NCBI RefSeq assembly: GCF_025628965.1
Contig: NZ_JAOTEN010000002.1
Coordinates: forward strand, 620,001 to 684,000
Length of the DNA stretch: 64,000 nucleotides
Source of the DNA: Chryseobacterium gilvum
GTDB taxonomy: Bacteria; Bacteroidota; Bacteroidia; Flavobacteriales; Weeksellaceae
Direction: 5' to 3'
The notes beneath the pieces were generated by a model. That model was not told the DNA's origin, made no database searches, and saw nothing but the letters and a program-made list of their open reading frames with translations. This document shows positions 18,608-26,336 of this stretch, one piece after another (positions within the stretch are counted from its first letter, which is position 1; each line of letters begins with the position of its first letter). The position numbers and the translations under genes were made by a program.

Positions 18608-19558
18608 GTGAAGTTCAGTAAAGAATTAAAAGCTGGTTTAATAGCGTTATTAGCTGTTGTCGGCTTTGTCGTTTTATTTCAATTTATGAAAGGCAGGAGC
18701 CTTTTTACAACCGATAATATATTTTACGCAAAATATGACAATGTAGAAGGTCTTACACAATCTTCACCAGTCTCAATTAATGGGTTAAAAGTAGGGCAGG
18801 TAGACAAGATAACTCCACAGACATCAAAAGATGGCAAGATTCATTTTATAGTAAAAATTACTGTTGATGATAATTTTGAATTTTCAAAAAACTCCAGCCT
18901 TGAAATTTTCGAGCCAAGCTTAATGGGAGGTAAAGAAATGAGAGTTAATTTATTTTACGGGGGTCCTTCTGCCAAAGACGGAGATACTTTGAAAGGGGCT
19001 TTCAAATTGGGAATGATGAATAGTTTGTCTTCTCAGGTAGGCCCTGTAAAAGATCAGCTTCAGACTGTTTTGTATCGTGTTGACTCTTTAATGGCCAATG
19101 CCAATCAGGTGGTAAACGCGCAAAACAGGGAAGAAATTAAAGCTTTGCTTGCTAATCTTAATAAAACGGTAGGTGCTTTACAAAATACGGCGGGAAGTGT
19201 TAATTCATTAGTGAATAATAACGATCCTAAACTTCAGAAAGTTTTAGATGATGCAAGTGTTACCATGAGAACCGGTAAAGTTACTTTAGATAAATATGGA
19301 AACTTAGCAGAAAGCATTGATACGAAGCAGCTTAATCAAACCATTGCCAATCTTGATGCGACTGTTGGAAAATTAAATAATGTGGTAGGAGGAATTGACA
19401 GAGGAGAAGGAAGTTTAGGGAAAATCATGAAAGATGATCAACTGTACAATAATCTGAATGCCGCTTCCACCAATTTAAATTCTCTAATTGAAGACTTAAA
19501 AGCCAATCCTAAGAAATATGTGAATTTCTCAGTATTTGGTAAGAATAGTAAAGACTAA
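18608..19558 (+). CDS. mlaD: MCE/MlaD family lipid-transport protein
   Basis: 316-residue periplasmic lipid-binding subunit for an MlaFE-type transporter. Translation starts at a GTG. One N-terminal membrane anchor (about 8-26) is followed by a single MCE domain (about 38-115) with YDNVEGLTQSSPVSINGLKVG and FEPSLMGGKEMRVN. A long helical, Asn/Leu-rich region to about residue 300 probably forms the tube or hexamer contact seen in long MCE proteins. Its presumed partners MlaE/MlaF lie about 14 kb away on the opposite strand. The Fe-S genes start 9 bp downstream. Confidence 0.9.
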   Translation: MKFSKELKAGLIALLAVVGFVVLFQFMKGRSLFTTDNIFYAKYDNVEGLTQSSPVSINGLKVGQVDKITPQTSKDGKIHFIVKITVDDNFEFSKNSSLEIFEPSLMGGKEMRVNLFYGGPSAKDGDTLKGAFKLGMMNSLSSQVGPVKDQLQTVLYRVDSLMANANQVVNAQNREEIKALLANLNKTVGALQNTAGSVNSLVNNNDPKLQKVLDDASVTMRTGKVTLDKYGNLAESIDTKQLNQTIANLDATVGKLNNVVGGIDRGEGSLGKIMKDDQLYNNLNAASTNLNSLIEDLKANPKKYVNFSVFGKNSKD

Positions 19559-19567
19559 TCACTTTTT

Positions 19568-20896
19568 ATGCAATATCTTGATAATATTATTTTCCTGGTT
19601 CTATTGGTCGCAGGTTTTGGATTGTTCGGAAAAAGCCTTTCTAAAATTTACAGAAACATCAGACTAGGAAGAGAGATTAATCGCAGCGACAGAAAAGCTG
19701 AACGTTGGCAAACCATGGCCCGTGTTGCAATGGGACAGAGTAGAATGGTGAAAAGACCTGTTGCGGGAATTCTTCACCTTTTTGTGTATGTGGGCTTTGT
19801 CATCATTAATATCGAGCTGGTCGAAATTATCGTAGACGGAATCTTCGGGACCCATCGTTTTCTGGCAACAATTTTCGGGCATACATTTTATAACATTTTT
19901 ACCGCCACTTTGGAGGTTTTAGCCATTTTGGTTGTAATCGGCGTGGTACTCTTTTTTATCAGAAGAAATTTTTACGGGGTTAAAAGGTTAACCATGAAAG
20001 AACTTTTCGGTTGGCCAAAAAATGATGCCAATTGGATTTTGATCATAGAATTTGCTTTAATGGTGGCTTTTTTCATCATGAACGCTTCCGATTCAGCATT
20101 ACAAACCAGAGGATTATTAGCGGAACACGGCAGTTTCCCGATCAGTTCAAATCTGTTTGTACCCTTATTCAATCAATTAGGCGACAATGTTTTATTCGGG
20201 GCAGAACGAGCGGCTTGGTGGTTCCATTTCATAGGAATTCTGTTCTTTATGAATTATCTCTATTATTCAAAACATTTGCACATTATTCTTGCCTTTCCGA
20301 GCACCTGGTACGCCAACTTAAACTGGTACGGAAAGTTTAATAATCTGGATTCTGTAACGAAAGAAATAAAACTGATGATGGATCCCAATGCAGATCCTTA
20401 CGCAGTTCCCGCAGAAGGTGATGCTGCAGAAGCACCATCAAAATTTGGAGCAGAAGATGTTTTTGATCTGAATCAGGTTCAGCTGTTAAATGCGTATTCA
20501 TGTACAGAATGTGGTCGTTGTACGTCGGTTTGTCCGGCAAACATCACAGGGAAAAAATTGTCTCCAAGATTAATTTTAATGAAAACAAGGGACCGTCTGG
20601 AAGAAGTTGGAAGAAATATTGACAAAAACGGAAAATTTGAAGATGACGGCAAGAAATTGCTGAATGATTACATTACGAAGGAAGAACTGTGGGCGTGCAC
20701 AACATGCAATGCGTGTACAGAAGCTTGTCCGGTATTGCTCGATCCGCTTTCTATCATTTTTGAGATGAGGAGGTTTTTAGTGATGGAACAGTCTGCTGCA
20801 CCGCAAGAATTAAACCTGATGATGACCAATGTGGAAAATAATGCGGCGCCTTGGCAATACAATCAGGCAGACCGTCTGAACTGGGCAAAAGATTAA
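19568..20896 (+). CDS. Membrane (Fe-S) protein: NarI-like domain fused to HdrC/DsrK-type ferredoxin domain
   Basis: 442 residues. The first ~250 residues contain about six membrane helices with histidines in or next to them (ILHLFVYVGF, FGHTFYN, WWFHFIGILFF, YSKHLHIILAFPS), as in the haem b subunits NarI/HdrE/DsrM. The rest is soluble with two classical 4Fe-4S motifs, CTECGRCTSVCPANI and CTTCNACTEACPVLL. It should pass electrons between the quinone pool and a soluble partner. The CCG-domain protein two genes downstream is the natural partner. The substrate is unknown. Confidence 0.85.
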   Translation: MQYLDNIIFLVLLVAGFGLFGKSLSKIYRNIRLGREINRSDRKAERWQTMARVAMGQSRMVKRPVAGILHLFVYVGFVIINIELVEIIVDGIFGTHRFLATIFGHTFYNIFTATLEVLAILVVIGVVLFFIRRNFYGVKRLTMKELFGWPKNDANWILIIEFALMVAFFIMNASDSALQTRGLLAEHGSFPISSNLFVPLFNQLGDNVLFGAERAAWWFHFIGILFFMNYLYYSKHLHIILAFPSTWYANLNWYGKFNNLDSVTKEIKLMMDPNADPYAVPAEGDAAEAPSKFGAEDVFDLNQVQLLNAYSCTECGRCTSVCPANITGKKLSPRLILMKTRDRLEEVGRNIDKNGKFEDDGKKLLNDYITKEELWACTTCNACTEACPVLLDPLSIIFEMRRFLVMEQSAAPQELNLMMTNVENNAAPWQYNQADRLNWAKD

Positions 20897-20902
20897 TATA
20901 TC

Positions 20903-21319
20903 ATGATTATTTTTAATTTAGGTGCTGTTATTCAGGCATTTATTGCAGCTGTAATTGGTTTTATTTTATATCAGATGGGAATTATTGACTTGATCAACAA
21001 TCATTTTCAGTTAACCACTAACAATAAAGGAATTTTAGCATGTTACGGAGTATATTTTATTGCTGTTGTAACTCATAAATTAGGTGCAAAGGGCAGATTG
21101 TTTTTTATTCCTGTCTGGATTATTTGTTTACTGTTAATATTTATTACCAATTTTGCGAATAGAGGAAATGTTCTTAATAGCAGTTATGATACGGCTTTAA
21201 CTTATATAAATTATATCGCACCGGTTATTTTATTCTTTATAACCTTCTCATGGTTACATATTTCCACTAATAGTGAAGTTGTTGTAACAGAAAATAAAGA
21301 AACAATCAATCAGGCTTAA
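20903..21319 (+). CDS. Small four-helix membrane protein in the Fe-S unit
   Basis: 138 residues, about four membrane helices, no cofactor motif (one Cys, few His). Its start is 6 bp after the upstream Fe-S gene and its end 19 bp before the next, so it belongs to the same operon. It may be an anchor or assembly subunit of the Hdr-like complex. I recognise no named family. Confidence 0.75.
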   Translation: MIIFNLGAVIQAFIAAVIGFILYQMGIIDLINNHFQLTTNNKGILACYGVYFIAVVTHKLGAKGRLFFIPVWIICLLLIFITNFANRGNVLNSSYDTALTYINYIAPVILFFITFSWLHISTNSEVVVTENKETINQA

Positions 21320-21338
21320 TTTTTCAAGAATTAATACA

Positions 21339-22124
21339 ATGGATTTCAATATAAAAACAATGGCAGAATATGCTGCCGAAGGAAAATCACCTGAAGTTTT
21401 ATTTTGGGTGGGATGTGCCGGAAGTTTTGACGACCGTGCCAAAAAGATCACCAAAGCATTCTGCAAAATCCTTAATAAAATAGGAGTAGAATTTGCCGTT
21501 CTCGGTCCGGAAGAAAGCTGCACCGGAGATCCTGCCAAACGTGCAGGGAACGAATTTGTTTTTCAGATGATGGCTTTAACCAATATTGAAGTACTGAATG
21601 CTTATGAAGTCAAAAAAATCGTAACAGCATGTCCGCATTGTTTTAATACGCTTAAAAATGAATATCCAAGCCTGGGCGGAAATTTTGAAGTTATTCATCA
21701 CACGCAGTTTCTGAAACAGCTGATGAACGAAGGAAGGCTTAAAATAGAAGGAGGAGCTTTTAAAGGAAAAAAAATCACGTTTCACGATCCATGTTATTTG
21801 GGAAGAGCCAACGGTGAATATGAAGCACCAAGAATGCTGCTTGAAAAGCTGGATGCAGAGCTCGTAGAAATGAAACGATGTAAAACCAATGGTTTATGTT
21901 GTGGTGCAGGAGGCGCGCAAATGTTTAAAGAGCCCGAAAAAGGCGATAAAGATATTAATATCGAAAGAACAGAAGAAGCATTGTCTTTTGAGCCTAAAAT
22001 CATCGCAACAGGATGCCCGTTCTGTAACACGATGTTGACGGATGGAGTAAAGCATTTTAATAAAAACACGGAAGTCGCCGTAAAAGATATTGTAGAACTT
22101 CTTGCGGAAGCAGAAGATTTATAA
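21339..22124 (+). CDS. Fe-S protein with two CCG domains (HdrB/HdrD C-terminal-like)
   Basis: 261-residue soluble protein with the paired cysteine-rich (CCG) domains of heterodisulfide reductase HdrB, GlpC and LldE. Visible motifs are CPHCFNTLKNEYP with HDPCYLGRANG, and then GLCCGAGGAQMF with CPFCNTMLTDG. In Hdr-type proteins these hold a noncubane [4Fe-4S] site that acts on disulfide or electron-pair substrates. The ferredoxin half usually fused to it is here carried by the membrane protein at 19568. It is probably the catalytic subunit of that complex. Confidence 0.88.
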   Translation: MDFNIKTMAEYAAEGKSPEVLFWVGCAGSFDDRAKKITKAFCKILNKIGVEFAVLGPEESCTGDPAKRAGNEFVFQMMALTNIEVLNAYEVKKIVTACPHCFNTLKNEYPSLGGNFEVIHHTQFLKQLMNEGRLKIEGGAFKGKKITFHDPCYLGRANGEYEAPRMLLEKLDAELVEMKRCKTNGLCCGAGGAQMFKEPEKGDKDINIERTEEALSFEPKIIATGCPFCNTMLTDGVKHFNKNTEVAVKDIVELLAEAEDL

Positions 22125-22156
22125 CTGAAATTCTTTGTCACCAAAAGAATTTTGCC

Positions 22157-23296
22157 ATGAAACTACAATGGATTTTTTCCTTTCTTTCTGTACTCGCCGT
22201 TTTATGTTTTCTTACCATTAAGAATTATCAAAACAGAGTATATGATTGGGATTTGCCGGGTTATTTAGGATGTCTGTATTCTGCTGAATTTCCGGATTCT
22301 CCGGAGAAAGTTCATGAGCTGACCTATTCTTCGATCAAAAAGGAAGCGTCGCCATTGCAGTACAAAGATATTTCAGGGTATGTATATCCCAATAAAGCTG
22401 TGCAGGCTTTTGCAAAAAATCCAACATCTTTTAATGAACAGCTTCCGTATTACCGGGTAAAAGTTGGATACAATGTTCTGATTTTATTTGTCTATCAATT
22501 GGGTTTCTCAGCTCCCGTTTCGGTATTGCTGGTAAGTATTATTTCTTATTTTTTATCTGGATTATTATTGTTTTTTATTCTGAAAACTTTATTTCCCGAT
22601 AATTATCTGCTGACATCTTTGCTCACGGTTGGGATTTTACTTTTGCCCCCGTTGCAATTTATATCGAGAATTCCCTGTCCCGATATGCTGGGTTTTCTGT
22701 TTCTGCTTATTTTTCTGTTGGGCTTATTGAAAAAGTGGAATCAGTGGATGCTGTTTCTTGTATTTCTGATAACCATTTTGATACGTCCGGATTATATCAT
22801 TTTCGCACTATCTTATTTTTTCACATTAGTTATTTATACATTTATTACAGATAATAGGAAAGTTGATTTTAAAGCTTTTTTACAGGGAATAATACTGCTG
22901 TCGCTTTATATTTTCATTATTAATTATTACCATTATCCAGGGTGGAATGCTCTTTTTTACGACTCTTTTATTGAAAGGAGAGTTTTTATATCAAGACAAT
23001 CCGCCCATTTTACGGTCCATGACTATTTTGAAATTCTCTTTAATAAGTTGATTAATTTTAAAAAAGTCACCATTTCTGCCGTTGCTATTGTAGCCCTCAT
23101 TTTTTACTTCTCTAAAGATTTGTGGGTACGGGTGATTTCTGTTTTTATCTTCGCAAACATCTATTTAAAATTTTTATTTTTCCCGGATTCTGCCACTATC
23201 AGATTTTTCTTAGGATTTGTCATTCTACTTTTTATACTATTGCTTTACGCATTGAGTAAAAAGTACAATGGCTTTAAACTCGACAAAATTCCGTAA
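22157..23296 (+). CDS. Polytopic membrane protein, putative GT-C glycosyltransferase
   Basis: 379 residues with about ten membrane helices. The first periplasmic loop begins with YDWDLPGYLG, an acidic D-x-D placed as in GT-C enzymes (PMT/ArnT-like) that use polyprenyl-phosphate sugars. A further LIRPDYIIF segment fits the alternate loop-helix pattern. I recognise no closer family, so the enzymatic role is an inference. It is followed after 24 bp by a conserved soluble protein, then a GT4 enzyme and a flippase, which points to envelope glycan assembly. Confidence 0.7.
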   Translation: MKLQWIFSFLSVLAVLCFLTIKNYQNRVYDWDLPGYLGCLYSAEFPDSPEKVHELTYSSIKKEASPLQYKDISGYVYPNKAVQAFAKNPTSFNEQLPYYRVKVGYNVLILFVYQLGFSAPVSVLLVSIISYFLSGLLLFFILKTLFPDNYLLTSLLTVGILLLPPLQFISRIPCPDMLGFLFLLIFLLGLLKKWNQWMLFLVFLITILIRPDYIIFALSYFFTLVIYTFITDNRKVDFKAFLQGIILLSLYIFIINYYHYPGWNALFYDSFIERRVFISRQSAHFTVHDYFEILFNKLINFKKVTISAVAIVALIFYFSKDLWVRVISVFIFANIYLKFLFFPDSATIRFFLGFVILLFILLLYALSKKYNGFKLDKIP

Positions 23297-23320
23297 TTTT
23301 ACTCTTTAAATTTATTTGAG

Positions 23321-23809
23321 ATGAAAATTGAAGAATCAAATATTGTAGAAACCAACGACTACAGAGTTATTATATATCCCTCATCACGCCCTTTTACTAC
23401 CAAAGAAGCCAAAGTAATTACAGAGAAGCTTTATGATTTCCTGGCAACTTGGGCAGCACATGGGAAACCGCTATCTTCTTCTTTTAAAATAGAAAAAAAT
23501 CAGTTTATCATTATTTGTGTAGACGAAGAAAAAGAGATGGCTTCAGGATGCAGTATTGATGCGCTGGGTAAAATAATGAGGGAGATTGATGAAGAATATC
23601 AGTTGGGATTATTCGACAGGATGAAAGCCAGTTTCATAGAAAACGGAGAAGTAAAAACCCTGAAACTCATTGATTTTAAAAACAAGATCAGAAGCGGGGA
23701 ATTATCCAAAGAAATCGAAGTTTTTGATTTTTCAAAAAATACATACCTGGAATTTTTAAGTAATTTCTTACAGCCGTTTAGCAAAAGCTGGGCTGCTTCG
23801 GTCAAATAA
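23321..23809 (+). CDS. Conserved Bacteroidota protein (often mislabelled ABC transporter ATPase)
   Basis: 162 residues, soluble, no Walker motifs. The pattern VIIYPSSRPFTTKE, FLATWAAHGKPL, FIIICVDE, ASGCSIDALGK and LGLFDRM is a family found across Bacteroidota. It is routinely annotated as 'ABC transporter ATPase', but nothing in the sequence supports ATPase activity. The invariant GCSID cysteine is notable. It lies inside the polysaccharide gene run, although the family is usually not tied to such clusters, so function stays unknown. Confidence 0.8.
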   Translation: MKIEESNIVETNDYRVIIYPSSRPFTTKEAKVITEKLYDFLATWAAHGKPLSSSFKIEKNQFIIICVDEEKEMASGCSIDALGKIMREIDEEYQLGLFDRMKASFIENGEVKTLKLIDFKNKIRSGELSKEIEVFDFSKNTYLEFLSNFLQPFSKSWAASVK

Positions 23810-23843
23810 TTTTCTTGAGAAATGATCTGCAGAAATTTCTGAA

Positions 23844-24992
23844 ATGTCAAAAATCCTTTTTTTAACAACCGCACATAACTATAATGATGACAGGATCTTG
23901 TATCATCAGGCAAAAGAATTAAAATCCAGGGGATCAGAGGTTAAAATATGCAGTTTATACTCTGATTTTCAGGGAAATATTGAAGGAATTGATGTTGAAG
24001 CGTACTCCATTTTAGAAAAATCTTCAACAGATAAAATTCAGACATTTTTAAAGGTTTGTGAAGATTTTCAGCCGGATTGCATTATTTGCTCAGAGCCAAT
24101 TCCTGTTTTGGCAGCCAGGAAATTTGGTAAAAGTAAAAAAGTAAGTATTATTTATGATATTACAGAATGGTATCCTGCAATGTCGATGCTGGAAGGATAT
24201 TCGTTTCTCTTGAAAGGTATTCATTTTTTTAAATTTTTTCTGATTCAGCTGTATGCAGGATTGCTCAGCACGCATTTTATTTTCGGGGAAGAAACCAAAA
24301 AATTTCCGCTAGCTTATATTTTTCCCTTTAAAAAAAGGATGACTCTCCCGTATTATCCCGATCAATCATATATTTCTGAAAGCATCAACTCTCTGAAAAA
24401 TAACGAAATAACCCTTTGCTACACCGGTGCTATTTCAAAAGACAAGGGCATTGGTAATTTTTTTAATGCTATCGCAAAACTTCAGAAGCGTAAACCCGGA
24501 CTTAAAGTTTCAATACTTATTGTAGGTTCTGCCAGAAAAGAAAGTGATGAGCATTATTTTTCACAACTGCTGTCAACCTTTTCATTTGATCATATAACCC
24601 TAAAAAAACCGGCTATTTTTGAAAAATTCGCAGAAACATTTGCCGAAGCGGATATCTGTTTTGACCTGAGAGCGCTCAATTTTGAGAACCATCATTCACT
24701 ACCGATCAAATTGTTTTATTATATCGGAGCAGGAAAACCGATTATCTATTCCAATTTAAAAGGAATCAGGCAACATATGGATGTTTCAGGCTTTGGATAT
24801 TTGGTAGATCCCGAAAATTCTGATTTAATTGCTGATGTCATCATACAGTATACTGAAAATCCCGAGCTTTACTACAAACATGCACAAAACGCAAGAAATG
24901 AGTTTACACAAAAATACAATTGGGATACTATAAAGAATTCATTTGCAGATTTTGTGGATCAGTCAATCGATAAAACACGATCATGCAACTGA
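23844..24992 (+). CDS. Glycosyltransferase family 4
   Basis: 382-residue GT-B fold enzyme. The N-terminal half starts LFLTTAHNYNDDRILYHQAKEL, the classic GT4 acceptor-side opening (shown here as LTTAHNYNDDRILYH). The C-terminal half has LCYTGAISKDKGIGNFFNAI, LIVGSARKE and the nucleotide-sugar binding stretch NHHSLPIKLFYYIGAGKPIIYSN with the expected Glu position replaced by Asn/His. Two hydrophobic patches near 110-135 may contact the membrane. Its stop overlaps the flippase start by 10 bp. Confidence 0.85.
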   Translation: MSKILFLTTAHNYNDDRILYHQAKELKSRGSEVKICSLYSDFQGNIEGIDVEAYSILEKSSTDKIQTFLKVCEDFQPDCIICSEPIPVLAARKFGKSKKVSIIYDITEWYPAMSMLEGYSFLLKGIHFFKFFLIQLYAGLLSTHFIFGEETKKFPLAYIFPFKKRMTLPYYPDQSYISESINSLKNNEITLCYTGAISKDKGIGNFFNAIAKLQKRKPGLKVSILIVGSARKESDEHYFSQLLSTFSFDHITLKKPAIFEKFAETFAEADICFDLRALNFENHHSLPIKLFYYIGAGKPIIYSNLKGIRQHMDVSGFGYLVDPENSDLIADVIIQYTENPELYYKHAQNARNEFTQKYNWDTIKNSFADFVDQSIDKTRSCN

Positions 24993-26233
24993 AAGTAATT
25001 AAAACATTTATCTCCCGTTTTCTGATCCTGATCTTAAGTTTTGGATTAGTAATCTATACCACGAATATGTGGGGAACGGAAGGAAAAGGTACCATCTCTA
25101 TCGTCATTGCAAATGTAGCGATCGTAAGTTTTTTCAGCAGTATTTTTGCAGGAAGCAGCACTTCTTTTTTTGCTTCAAAATATAAGACTGAGCAGATCTT
25201 AGTGTATTCTTACCTTTGGTCTGTTCTTATGGGGATTATAATTCCTTTAATTTTCAGCTTTGCCTCTTTTCAGGAAAAATATGTATTCTATTTAATTGGT
25301 ATTTCTATTTTTTCTTCATTACTTTCCACCAATATCAATTTATTTATAGGAACACAAAACATTCGATCGTTTAATATATACACCGTTTTACAGCAATTGA
25401 TGCATATTGTCTTTATCGTACTACTAGTGTATGTATTTAATAGAACAAATGTTTCTACCTATTTTCTGTCGCAGATCTGCTGTTACGCATTGTTGTTTAT
25501 CATCAGTTTTTTTCAGATTATCAAAAAATGCAGCTTTTCAGAAATTTCACTTTCAGGAGTTGTTTTTAAAAGTATGTTGGAGTACGGCTGGAAAAACCAG
25601 TTGAGTGCATTTATTCAGTTTCTGAACTACCGGCTTTCTTTTTATTTCCTTGAATATTTTGAAGGGATTGCAGCTGTAGGTATTTTTTCCATAGGAATTA
25701 CCTTCTCAGAAGCAATCTGGACGATTACCCGAAGCATTGCCGTTATTTTATATTCTGATGTGGTCAACAGTAAAAGCAGGGAAGAATCTATTTTAAAAAC
25801 AAAAGTCTCCCTACGAATATCCTTTCTGTTGATGGTCGTTTTCGTACTGGGAATCATTATCATTCCTTCTCAAACGTATGAGTTTATCTTCGGAAAAGCA
25901 TTTAGGAATACGAAGGAAATTATGCTGGTTTTATCTCCGGGAATTTTAGCGATCGCCGTAAGTGATATGGTAGGCTATTATTTCTCCGGGATTAAAGAAC
26001 TGAAAATTCTGAATATCAAATCTTTTGCGGGATTACTTTTTACAGTGATGCTCTCGTTGATTATGATTCCGAAATGGGGCATTTTGGGAGCTTGCATGGT
26101 GACCACAATTTCATATTGTATTTCAGCACTCATTTTATTTTGGAAATTTTATCGGATGACGAGTTTTCAATTGAAAGATTATATTATTTCCAGGTCTGAG
26201 ATTCATTTATTTTTACAGAAATTTAAAAAATAA
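24983..26233 (+). CDS. Oligosaccharide flippase (Wzx/MATE-type)
   Basis: 416 residues with about twelve membrane helices in the arrangement of the polysaccharide-transport MOP superfamily. Typical segments are TTNMWGTEGKGTISIVIAN at the N-terminus and EIMLVLSPGILAIAVSDM near residue 315. It should flip lipid-linked sugar units across the inner membrane. It overlaps the GT4 gene by 10 bp, so the two are translationally coupled. A 103-bp gap with its own promoter separates it from asnB. Confidence 0.86.
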   Translation: MQLKVIKTFISRFLILILSFGLVIYTTNMWGTEGKGTISIVIANVAIVSFFSSIFAGSSTSFFASKYKTEQILVYSYLWSVLMGIIIPLIFSFASFQEKYVFYLIGISIFSSLLSTNINLFIGTQNIRSFNIYTVLQQLMHIVFIVLLVYVFNRTNVSTYFLSQICCYALLFIISFFQIIKKCSFSEISLSGVVFKSMLEYGWKNQLSAFIQFLNYRLSFYFLEYFEGIAAVGIFSIGITFSEAIWTITRSIAVILYSDVVNSKSREESILKTKVSLRISFLLMVVFVLGIIIIPSQTYEFIFGKAFRNTKEIMLVLSPGILAIAVSDMVGYYFSGIKELKILNIKSFAGLLFTVMLSLIMIPKWGILGACMVTTISYCISALILFWKFYRMTSFQLKDYIISRSEIHLFLQKFKK

Positions 26234-26309
26234 TAAGAAGCAGTTACGGTCTCATAAATGATTTTGGTGGTTGGCAAAAACTATTTTAAGCCAGCTGAGA
26301 AACATTTTA

Positions 26310-26317
26310 TATTTTTG
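26310..26317 (+). promoter_or_regulatory. Promoter -7 element of the asparagine synthase gene
   Basis: TATTTTTG fits TAnnTTTG and lies 20 bp before the ATG at 26337. It implies transcription starts after the in-frame TTG at 26271, supporting the shorter protein. No convincing -33 TTG is seen. Confidence 0.5.
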
Positions 26318-26336
26318 TAGCTCAAAACTCAGGCTT

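Noticed and set aside
23321-23809. ABC transporter ATPase
   Set aside because: The usual database label for this family, but no Walker A, Walker B or signature motif is present.
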